Shown piece by piece: positions 6,402 to 13,083 of a stretch of 17,222 nt of DNA (its first letter is position 1; each line of letters starts with the position of its first letter). Origin of the DNA: Pseudomonadota bacterium. Its GTDB lineage: Bacteria > Pseudomonadota > Gammaproteobacteria > Xanthomonadales > Xanthomonadaceae. Position numbers and translations under genes: made by a program. Location: the NCBI GenBank assembly GCA_023388955.1, contig JAEWFH010000157.1, forward strand, positions 1-17,222, in the 5' to 3' direction. The notes below the pieces were generated by a model. The model saw nothing but the letters and a program-made list of their open reading frames with translations, was not told the origin of the DNA and did not search any database.

Positions 6402-8504
6402 ATGTCTGTTTCGCGCAATGCGGCGAAGGGTTCGTCGCGCCTGTCCCTCGCCATCGCCAACGCCCTCGTGCTGGCGCTTGCCTCCCCCTCCGTACTGGCC
6501 GAAGCGGCCGCCGATGCCCCGTCCAGCGATCCGGTGAACCTCGACGCGATCATCGTCACGGCGCTGGCGCCGGTCTCGCCGCTGCAGTTCGAGGCCAGCC
6601 CCAAGCTCCCGCGCCAGCCCGTCCCGGCCAGCGACGGCGCCGACTACCTCAAGACCATTCCCGGCTTCTCCGCGGTCCGCAACGGCGGCACCAACGGCGA
6701 CCCGGTGCTGCGCGGCATGTTCGGCTCGCGGCTGAACCTGATGACCAACGACGGCGCGATGCCGGGCGCCTGCCCCTCGCGCATGGACAACCCGATGTCC
6801 TACGTCTCGCCGGAGAACTACGACAACCTGGTGGTCATCAAGGGGCCGCAGACGGTGTTGTGGGGGCCGGGCGCCTCCGCCGGCACGGTGCGCTTCGAGC
6901 GCGAGCGCAAGCACTTTGATGCACCGACGCTGGAGCTTGCCGGCAGCCTGCTCGGCGGCTCCTTCGGCCGCAACGACCAGGTGATCGATGCCACGTACGG
7001 CGACCGCCTGGGCTACCTGCGCTTCAGCGGCAACCGCTCCGATTCCGATGACTACGGGGACGGCGACGGCAACAAGGTCGGCTCGGCCTGGGAGAAGTGG
7101 AACACCGACGTGGCCGCCGGCTGGACGCCCGACGAGGACACCCTGCTGGAGGTCTCCGCGGGCTTTGGCGACGGCGAGTCGCGCTACGCCACCCGCGGCA
7201 TGGACGGCAGCCGCTTCAAGCGCGAGAACTTCGGCCTGCGCTTCGAGAAGCACAACCTGGGCGAGTACCTGCACCACGTCGAGGCGACCGCGTACCACAA
7301 CCTCGCCGACCACGTGATGGACAACTACAGCCTGCGCGAGCCCAACCCGGACAGCGCGATGCCGATGCCGATGGCCTCCAACGTCGAGCGCCGCACCGCC
7401 GGTGGCCGCGCGGCGGCCGAGTGGAGCGCGGCGCAGTGGGAGCTGACCGCCGGCATGGACTACCAGGACAGCCGCCACCGCCGCCGCAGCGCGATGGGCC
7501 GGGGCGCCTTCCGTGCGGCGCCGTGGACCACCGATGCGCGCTTCGAGAACCTGGGCGTGTTCGCCGAGGGCACCTGGTTCCATGGCGACTACACGCGCCT
7601 GATCGCCGGCGCCCGGGTGGACCGTGCCAGCGCCACCGACGAGCGCCAGATGCTCTCCGGCGGCGGCCACGGCCACGGTGGTGGCCACGCCATGCCCAAC
7701 CCGACCGCCGGGCTGGAACGCGAGGAGACACTGAGCGCCGGCTTCTTCCGCTACGAGCGCGACGCCGCCAATGCCCCGCTGACCTGGTACGCCGGCCTGG
7801 GCCACACCGAGCGCATGCCCGACTACTGGGAACTGTTCTCCCCTGACATGGGCCCGCTGGGCTCGGCCAACGCCTTCGCCGGCATCGACACCGAGAAGAC
7901 CACCCAGCTCGACGTCGGCCTGCAGTACGGCGGCGAGAAGTTCGACGCCTGGGTGTCGGCCTACGCCGGCCGGATCAACGACTACATCCAGTTCCATTAC
8001 ATGGACTCGGGGATGAGCGCGGCCAGCAATGTCGATGCCGACATCCGCGGTGCCGAACTGGGCGTCGAGTACCGGCCCGACGAGCAGTGGAAGCTCGGTG
8101 GCACCCTGGCCTACGCCCGCGGCGAAATCCGCGGGGCCAACCGCCCGATGCCGCAGATGACCCCGCTGGAGGCCCGCCTGACCGCGGCCTGGGACAACGG
8201 CACCTGGTCGGCCGGCGTGCTGCTGCGCGCGGTCGACGGCCAGGACCGCATCGCCCCGGGCTACGGCAACGTGGTCGGCCAGGACCTGGACGCCAGCCCC
8301 GGCTTCGCCACCCTGGCGCTCAACGGCGGCTACCGTTTCAACGGGAAGCTGCAGCTGACCGCCGGCGTCGACAACGTCTTCGACCGCACCTACAGCGAGC
8401 ACCTCAACCTGGCCGGCAACGCCGACTTCGGCTACCCCGCCGACCCGGTGCGGATCAACGAGCCGGGCCGCACCGCCTGGGTGAAGCTCAACTACAACTG
8501 GTGA
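6402..8504 (+). CDS. TonB-dependent copper receptor (OprC/NosA type)
   Basis: Outer-membrane TonB-dependent channel importing copper, 700 residues, preceded by AGGAG at a good distance. Order: signal peptide to about Ala33 or Ala36; TonB box-like DAIIVTALAP at about 48-57; plug domain at about 60-170 with GDPVLRGMFGSRLNLMTNDG and VIKGPQTVLWGPGASAGTVRFER; then a beta-barrel ending in the aromatic NYNW. The plug has GACPSRMD, with Cys124 and Met128 in the CxxxM spacing described for copper binding in Pseudomonas OprC. A matching HxM is found as DHVMDNY (His304, Met306). Further metal-prone loops are AMPMPMASN at about 319-327 and GGGHGHGGGHAMP at about 420-432. NosA of Pseudomonas stutzeri, a related receptor, supplies copper for N2O reductase. 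Here the divergent partner is nirK, which needs three coppers per subunit. Probably co-transcribed with the DUF2946 gene. Confidence 0.93.
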   Translation: MSVSRNAAKGSSRLSLAIANALVLALASPSVLAEAAADAPSSDPVNLDAIIVTALAPVSPLQFEASPKLPRQPVPASDGADYLKTIPGFSAVRNGGTNGDPVLRGMFGSRLNLMTNDGAMPGACPSRMDNPMSYVSPENYDNLVVIKGPQTVLWGPGASAGTVRFERERKHFDAPTLELAGSLLGGSFGRNDQVIDATYGDRLGYLRFSGNRSDSDDYGDGDGNKVGSAWEKWNTDVAAGWTPDEDTLLEVSAGFGDGESRYATRGMDGSRFKRENFGLRFEKHNLGEYLHHVEATAYHNLADHVMDNYSLREPNPDSAMPMPMASNVERRTAGGRAAAEWSAAQWELTAGMDYQDSRHRRRSAMGRGAFRAAPWTTDARFENLGVFAEGTWFHGDYTRLIAGARVDRASATDERQMLSGGGHGHGGGHAMPNPTAGLEREETLSAGFFRYERDAANAPLTWYAGLGHTERMPDYWELFSPDMGPLGSANAFAGIDTEKTTQLDVGLQYGGEKFDAWVSAYAGRINDYIQFHYMDSGMSAASNVDADIRGAELGVEYRPDEQWKLGGTLAYARGEIRGANRPMPQMTPLEARLTAAWDNGTWSAGVLLRAVDGQDRIAPGYGNVVGQDLDASPGFATLALNGGYRFNGKLQLTAGVDNVFDRTYSEHLNLAGNADFGYPADPVRINEPGRTAWVKLNYNW

Positions 8505-8529
8505 GCGCTCGAGTGCCTGCCCCCGTTGC

Positions 8530-8535
8530 TAGACT
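8530..8535 (+). promoter_or_regulatory. Candidate -10 element for a leaderless LacI-family gene
   Basis: TAGACT (4 of 6 matches to TATAAT) ends 6 bases before the ATG at 8542, which would put +1 at the start codon. There is no purine-rich SD in the gap. No convincing -35 is present. Confidence 0.4.
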
Positions 8536-8541
8536 CGCCCC

Positions 8542-9594
8542 ATGGACAGGGGCAGCGACGGGGGCAAGCGCGGGCGGGTGACGTCGATCGACATCGCCCA
8601 CCTGGCCGGCGTGTCCCAGGCCACCGTCTCGCGGGTGCTGCGCGGCGAGCCGCGGGTCAGCCAGGCCACCCGCGACAAGGTCATGGCCGCGGTGCAGGAG
8701 CTGCGCTACACGGTCGACAGCCGCGCCTCCAACCTGCGGCTGCAGCGCACCGGGACCCTCGCGCTGCTGCTGTTCGAGGACCCGACCGACGACGACTCCC
8801 ACATCAACCCGTTCTTCCTGTCGATGCTCGGCTCGATCACCCGCGCCAGCGCGCGCGCCGGCCAGGACCTGCTGGTGTCCTTCCAGCAGCTGTCCGACGA
8901 CTGGCATGCCGACTACGCCGACAGCCGCAAGGCCGACGGGCTGATCCTGCTCGGCTACGGTGACTACCTGGCCTACCGCTGCAAGCTGGAGAAGCTGGTC
9001 GAGCAGGGCACCCGCTTCGTACGCTGGGGCGCGGTGCTGCCGGACCAGCCGGGGCTGTCGATCGGCTGCGACAACTTCCAGGGCGGGCGGCTGGTGGGCG
9101 AGCACCTGCTGCAACTGGGCCGGCGCCGGGTGGCGTTCCTGGGCGATGCCTCGCAGCGCTTCCCGGAGTTCCACGACCGCTGGCGCGGCTGCGGCGCCGC
9201 CTTCGCCGAGGCCGGGCAGTCACTGGATCCGGCGCTGCAGGTGGATGCCCACAGCGCGGAGGAATCCGGCCATGACGCGGCGCTGGAGCTGGTCCGCCGC
9301 GGGCGGCGCTTCGATGCCCTGTTCGCCGCCAGCGACCTGATCGCCGTGGGCGCATTGCGGGCGCTCGCCGAACAGGGGGTGAGCGTGCCGCAGGAAGTGG
9401 CCGTGGTCGGTTTCGACGACATCCCCGCCGCGCGCTTCAGCCACCCGCCGCTGACCACCGTGGCCCAGGACACCGCCAGCGCCGGCGCCATGCTGGTGGA
9501 CACGGTGATGCGGCAGGTACGCGGCGAACCGGTCGGCAGCGTGATGCTGCCGGCGACGCTGCGGGTGCGGCAGTCCAGCGACCCGCGGGCCTGA
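8542..9594 (+). CDS. LacI-family transcriptional regulator, probably of glucan utilisation
   Basis: 350-residue sugar-responsive DNA-binding protein. The LacI-type helix-turn-helix lies at about 13-58 (SIDIAHLAGVSQATVSRVLR, then VSQATRDKV). The hinge helix follows, and a periplasmic-binding-protein-like effector domain covers about 70-345, with typical blocks DGLILLG, ASDLIAVGALRAL and VVGFDDIPAARFSHPPLTTV. The start at 8542 has no SD; a TAGACT hexamer at 8530-8535 would place transcription initiation on the A of the ATG, so the mRNA may be leaderless. It lies 37 bases downstream of the copper receptor gene and convergent with the amylase gene (9-base gap). The ligand is not known. Since all four genes to its right handle alpha-glucans, a maltose- or maltodextrin-responsive role (MalR-like) is the likely one. 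Confidence 0.9.
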   Translation: MDRGSDGGKRGRVTSIDIAHLAGVSQATVSRVLRGEPRVSQATRDKVMAAVQELRYTVDSRASNLRLQRTGTLALLLFEDPTDDDSHINPFFLSMLGSITRASARAGQDLLVSFQQLSDDWHADYADSRKADGLILLGYGDYLAYRCKLEKLVEQGTRFVRWGAVLPDQPGLSIGCDNFQGGRLVGEHLLQLGRRRVAFLGDASQRFPEFHDRWRGCGAAFAEAGQSLDPALQVDAHSAEESGHDAALELVRRGRRFDALFAASDLIAVGALRALAEQGVSVPQEVAVVGFDDIPAARFSHPPLTTVAQDTASAGAMLVDTVMRQVRGEPVGSVMLPATLRVRQSSDPRA

Positions 9595-9603
9595 GGCCGA
9601 CCG

Positions 9604-11409
9604 CTACTCGAAGCGGCGTGCGCCTTCCGTCAGCGGTCGCAATGCCGCGGCCAGGGCCGGGTCGCGTACCGGCGCATCGAGCACGAAGACCTCCACGCCA
9701 TGCGCGGGAACGGTGGCCGAAAGCAATCCGCCTTCCGCGACCTCGACGGTGTTCCCGGCGAAAGCCGCACGCCAGCGCCCGGCCTGCAGGTACTCGTCGA
9801 CCTCGAAGCGCTCCGGCGCATCGCCCTTGTTGAGCAATACCAGTGCGATCTGGGCGACCCCCTCGTCCTGCAGCACCCGGTAGAACGCCGCGCGAGCGCC
9901 CTCCAGCTCCACGTTGAGCTGCAGCCCGCGCTGCAGCGCCGGAGTCGCCGCACGCAGGCGCGCGACCGGCACCAGCGCCCGCTGGATCGGGTGCGCGGGC
10001 GCGGCTTCGATGCGCGCCTGGCCGAAGTAGTTGCGGTTGCCGGCGTGCTCGCCCTGCCCGCGCTCGAAGCCGATCTCCGAGCCGTAGTAGATCACCGGGA
10101 TCCCGCGCGCGGTGAACAGCCAGTTGTGGGCGTCGATGAAGCCCTCGTCACTGGCGTCCATGCGCGGCATGTCGTGGTTGTCGTAGAAGGTCATCAGCTC
10201 GTACGGATTGGCGTACGGGCCGTCGATCAGGTGCAGCGCGTCGGCGAGGTGCTCGAAGCCCTGCTGCCCGCGCCCGAACACCGCGTCCAGGCGCTCCTTG
10301 AGCGGGAAGTCGAGCACGCTCACCGCACCGTTGTCCGGCCAGGTGTGCGGGGCGATCTTGTCGGCGTCGTAGTCGAAGGACTCGCCGAACATGAAGAAGC
10401 CCGGGTGCCCGGCGCGGATGCGGTCGCTGAACTGCTTCCAGAACGCATGCGGCACGTGGCGGATGGTGTCGATGCGGAAGGCCGCCGCGCCCTGCCCGAT
10501 CCACTTCGAGTACGCGCGCACGAAGTAGTCCAGCACCGCCGGGTTGGTGTCGTCCAGGTTGGACAGCTGGGCCAGGTCGGGCTCGGCGTGGAAGAAGGCG
10601 TGCAGCGGGTTGCCGCGCGGATCCAGGTCCGATGGCGCGAGGTTCTGGTGGTCGGCCACCAGCCGGCCGTCCTCGTCGTACAACTCGCCGTACATCGGCT
10701 GGTCGACCGGCATGGTGAACGAGGGCGAGCCGTGGTTGGCGACGATGTCGAGCACCGTCACCAGCCCGTGCTCCTCCAGCCCGGCGGCCAGCCCGGCGAA
10801 GTCCAGGCCGGGGCTGGGCAGGTGCTCGTCGAGCTCGAAGAAGTTCACCCCCCAGTAGCCGTGGTAGCCGGTCTTGCCGCGGTCGGTGAAGCTGCCCTCC
10901 CAGGCCACCGGGTCGCCGCCGGTGAAGGCCTCGTCGGGGTTGTCCACGATCGGCGTCAGCCATACCGCGCCAAAGCCCATGCCGGCGATGTAGCCGGCGT
11001 TGTCGAGCAGACCGCGGAAGTCGCCGCCCAGGTAGCCGACGTTGGCGCTGCGGCCCTCCGGCGCACCGGGGACCGGCAGGTCGAAGGTCGGGTTCGCGCC
11101 GCCCTGCCCGCGCTGGTCGTTGGACGGATCGCCGTTGACGAAGCGGTCGGTGAGCACGAAGTACACCGCGTGGGCGGCGAAGGGCTCGCGGGTGCCGTAG
11201 TACTCCCCGTGCGCGGGACCGGGCTGTACCGGGACGTGGCTGCACGCCGCGAGCAATACCGCCGCCGTCATTCCCGCGAACCCCCTCGTCGTCGTTCCCG
11301 CGAACGCGGGAACCCATGGACGTTGCCTTGCACCGCGGAAAGTCCCTGGGTTCCCGCGTTCGCGGGAACGACGGCAGTAGGGGCGGGAACGACGATCGTA
11401 AGGACTCAT
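9604..11409 (-). CDS. GH13 alpha-amylase family lipoprotein with repeat-derived N-terminus
   Basis: Alpha-glucan hydrolase, 601 residues, predicted to be anchored in the envelope by a lipobox (VLLAAC, Cys56). All four GH13 regions are present: DIVANH (221-226), FRIDTIRH with nucleophile Asp314, FMFGESFD with acid/base Glu343, and YDNHDMPR with His412 and Asp413. A C-terminal beta-domain covers about 490-580. GYHGYWGVNF and VYFVLTDRFVNGD are typical family stretches. The start codon overlaps the MFS stop as ATGA, implying coupled translation. Oddly, residues about 6-47 are encoded by a REP-like palindromic repeat (RRSRERGNP, WVPAFAGTT, GFAGMT), so the usual basic n-region of the signal peptide has been replaced by repeat sequence. 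An internal ATG at 11271 would leave only nine uncharged residues before the Cys and is unlikely to work as a signal peptide. The specificity (amylase or maltodextrin-glucanohydrolase) is uncertain. Confidence 0.88.
   Translation of the reverse strand: MSPYDRRSRPYCRRSRERGNPGTFRGARQRPWVPAFAGTTTRGFAGMTAAVLLAACSHVPVQPGPAHGEYYGTREPFAAHAVYFVLTDRFVNGDPSNDQRGQGGANPTFDLPVPGAPEGRSANVGYLGGDFRGLLDNAGYIAGMGFGAVWLTPIVDNPDEAFTGGDPVAWEGSFTDRGKTGYHGYWGVNFFELDEHLPSPGLDFAGLAAGLEEHGLVTVLDIVANHGSPSFTMPVDQPMYGELYDEDGRLVADHQNLAPSDLDPRGNPLHAFFHAEPDLAQLSNLDDTNPAVLDYFVRAYSKWIGQGAAAFRIDTIRHVPHAFWKQFSDRIRAGHPGFFMFGESFDYDADKIAPHTWPDNGAVSVLDFPLKERLDAVFGRGQQGFEHLADALHLIDGPYANPYELMTFYDNHDMPRMDASDEGFIDAHNWLFTARGIPVIYYGSEIGFERGQGEHAGNRNYFGQARIEAAPAHPIQRALVPVARLRAATPALQRGLQLNVELEGARAAFYRVLQDEGVAQIALVLLNKGDAPERFEVDEYLQAGRWRAAFAGNTVEVAEGGLLSATVPAHGVEVFVLDAPVRDPALAAALRPLTEGARRFE
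11266..11394. repeat. REP-like nested inverted repeat inside the amylase start region
   Basis: Two perfect 27-bp inverted copies (11290-11316 and 11347-11373), each itself near-palindromic around TTCCCGCGAACGCGGGAA, with 30 bases between them. Outside lie shorter partial copies in mirror order: CGTCATTCCCGCGAA at 11266-11280 and GCGGGAACGACG at 11383-11394. The whole block sits in the first 48 codons of the amylase gene. This resembles the paired REP/BIME elements mobilised by REP-associated tyrosine transposases; no transposase is in the window. Confidence 0.85.
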
Positions 11410-12905
11410 GCCCCCGCTCCCGGCTCGCGCACCCGCATCACGAAGACGCCCGCCAGGAACAGGCTCAGTCCCCCCACCACCAGCGCATTGATCGGCGCCC
11501 CGCCCAGCAGCGCCTTGAGCAGGAAGCCCAGCAGGCTGGCCGCGACCAGCTGCGGGATCACGATGAAGAAATTGAAGATGCCCATGTACACGCCCATCTT
11601 CCCGGCCGGCAGGCTGTCGGACAGCAGCGCATAGGGCAGCGACAGGATCGAGGCCCAGGCAAAACCGACCCCGACCATCGACAGCAACAGCCAGCGCGGG
11701 TCGTCGATCACCAGGAACGACAGCAGCCCCAGCCCGCCCAGCACGCAGTTGACCAGGTGGCTGGCACGCAGCCCGAGCCGGCGCACCATCACCGGGATCA
11801 CCACCGCCGCCAGCGCGGCAAAACCGTTGTAGGCCGCGAACAGCACGCCCACCCAGTTGGCGCCCTCGTTGTAGGCGGCCGAACCCGGGTCATCGCTGCC
11901 GAAGTGCACCCCGGTCACCGCCGCGGTGGTGTAGATCCACATCGCGAACAGCGCGAACCAGCTGAAGAACTGCACCACCGCCAGCTGCCGCATCACGCCG
12001 GGCATGTGGTGCAGGTCGCCCAGGATGCTGGCCAGCGGGTTGTCGCCACCCAGCCCGTGCAGCGCGAACTGCCCCAGTCCCCAGGCCGCCAGCAGCCCGG
12101 CCAGGATGTACAGCTGCCGGTCCAGCCCCGACACGGCCACCGCCACCACCAGCGCCAGCCCGGCCAGCAGCCAGCCGGCGCCGTGCCGCGCCAGGCGCGT
12201 GCGGTCCAGCGGGGGCCGTGCCTGCACGGGCGCCTCGTCCCAGGCCTGCAGCTGCGCCGGCGGGTACTCGCGGGTACGCAGCACGGTCCAGCCAACCGAC
12301 AGCAGCAGCACCGCGCCGCCAAAGTAGAACGCGTAGCGCACGGTGTCGGGCACCACGCCGGGTGCGGCGGTGTTGTCCACGCCGACGCCGGCCAGCAGGA
12401 ACGGCAGCGCGCTGGCCACCACCGCGCCCACGCCGATGAAGAAACTCTGCATCGCGTAGCCGGTCGGCCGCTGGCGCATCGGCAGCTGGTCGCCGACGAA
12501 GGCCCGGAACGGTTCCATGGCGATGTTGATCGAAGCGTCCAGCACCCACAGCATGCCGGCGGCGACCCACAGCGCCGGCGAGTCGGGCATCACGAACAAC
12601 GCCAGCGTGGCCAGCACCGCGCCGACCAGGAAGTACGGCCGGCGCCGCCCCAGCCCGGTCCAGGTGCGGTCGGACAGGTAACCCACCACCGGCTGCACGA
12701 TCAACCCGGTCAGCGGCGCGGCGATCCACAGCAGCGGGATGGTGTCCATCTCCGCGCCCAGGGTCTGGAAGATCCGGCTGACGTTCGCGTTCTGCAGGGC
12801 GAATCCGAACTGGATGCCCAGGAACCCGAAACACATGTTCCAGATCTGCCAGAAATTGAGTTCGGGCTTGCGCCCAGCGGCCTGCGCCGTCGTTGTCTGC
12901 TGCAC
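11406..12905 (-). CDS. MFS sugar transporter (glycoside/maltooligosaccharide type)
   Basis: Inner-membrane major facilitator of 499 residues with about 12 hydrophobic segments. The conserved loop between helices 2 and 3 reads GYLSDRTWTGLGRRRPY at about 75-91, typical of the glycoside/SLC45-like sugar:cation symporters. The start is taken as GTG at 12905, since GGGGAG lies five bases upstream and the protein then begins MQQTTTAQAAGRKPELNFWQ, a normal cytoplasmic lead into helix 1. Starts further upstream run through the divergent promoter and would encode a Pro/His/Arg-rich tail. It is the first gene of a two-gene minus-strand operon with the amylase (ATGA overlap) and is divergent from the alpha-glucosidase. 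Import of maltose or maltodextrins is inferred from this setting; sucrose or another glucoside cannot be excluded. Confidence 0.9.
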   Translation of the reverse strand: MQQTTTAQAAGRKPELNFWQIWNMCFGFLGIQFGFALQNANVSRIFQTLGAEMDTIPLLWIAAPLTGLIVQPVVGYLSDRTWTGLGRRRPYFLVGAVLATLALFVMPDSPALWVAAGMLWVLDASINIAMEPFRAFVGDQLPMRQRPTGYAMQSFFIGVGAVVASALPFLLAGVGVDNTAAPGVVPDTVRYAFYFGGAVLLLSVGWTVLRTREYPPAQLQAWDEAPVQARPPLDRTRLARHGAGWLLAGLALVVAVAVSGLDRQLYILAGLLAAWGLGQFALHGLGGDNPLASILGDLHHMPGVMRQLAVVQFFSWFALFAMWIYTTAAVTGVHFGSDDPGSAAYNEGANWVGVLFAAYNGFAALAAVVIPVMVRRLGLRASHLVNCVLGGLGLLSFLVIDDPRWLLLSMVGVGFAWASILSLPYALLSDSLPAGKMGVYMGIFNFFIVIPQLVAASLLGFLLKALLGGAPINALVVGGLSLFLAGVFVMRVREPGAGA

Positions 12906-12942
12906 CGTGGCTCCCCGCCGGCTGCACGTTCCCGGCCCATGG

Positions 12943-13008
12943 TGCCACCGCTTGGCCACCGGCCCGGCGCCTGAAAACGTATTCATCGGCGCCAGCCAAG
13001 CGGTGGCA
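12943..13008. repeat. 14-bp perfect inverted repeat framing the divergent promoter
   Basis: TGCCACCGCTTGGC at 12943-12956 and its exact reverse complement GCCAAGCGGTGGCA at 12995-13008. Each arm is also a small dyad, GCCA-N5-TGGC. The 38 bases between hold two GGCGCC palindromes (12966-12971 and 12988-12993) and the LacI-type operator candidate. The whole lies between the MFS and alpha-glucosidase genes. Confidence 0.75.
12972..12985. promoter_or_regulatory. Candidate LacI-family operator
   Basis: TGAAAACGTATTCA is a 14-base palindrome with a central CG and one mismatched pair, the usual shape of a LacI-family operator. It lies 67 bases upstream of the MFS start codon and 99 bases upstream of the alpha-glucosidase ATG, so one site could control both operons. 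The regulator encoded at 8542-9594 is the obvious candidate. The protein-site pairing is inferred. Confidence 0.6.
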
Positions 13009-13083
13009 ACAACGCACTGCCACGGCATGGAATAGTGACCGCCGCCCGGCTCGTGGCGGCCGGCGCCAATAGATCGAATACGG

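Noticed and set aside
6195..8402. Open minus-strand frame of about 735 codons opposite the copper receptor
   Set aside because: Low-complexity Val/Ala/Gly/Arg antisense frame; the plus-strand receptor is unmistakable.
8501..8510. GTGAGCGCTC, resembling the core of an ideal lac operator, near the LacI-family gene
   Set aside because: The 8-bp palindrome overlaps the stop codon of the receptor gene, does not resemble the candidate operator at 12972-12985, and is short enough to be chance. An autoregulatory site is possible but not supported.
11290..11373. Repeat hairpin considered as a transcription terminator between the MFS and amylase genes
   Set aside because: It lies inside the amylase reading frame and has no T-run after either arm on the minus strand.
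11266..11394. Repeat block considered as an insertion sequence or CRISPR array
   Set aside because: There is no transposase, no regular repeat-spacer pattern and no target duplication seen. The paired, inverted, palindromic units fit a REP-like element.
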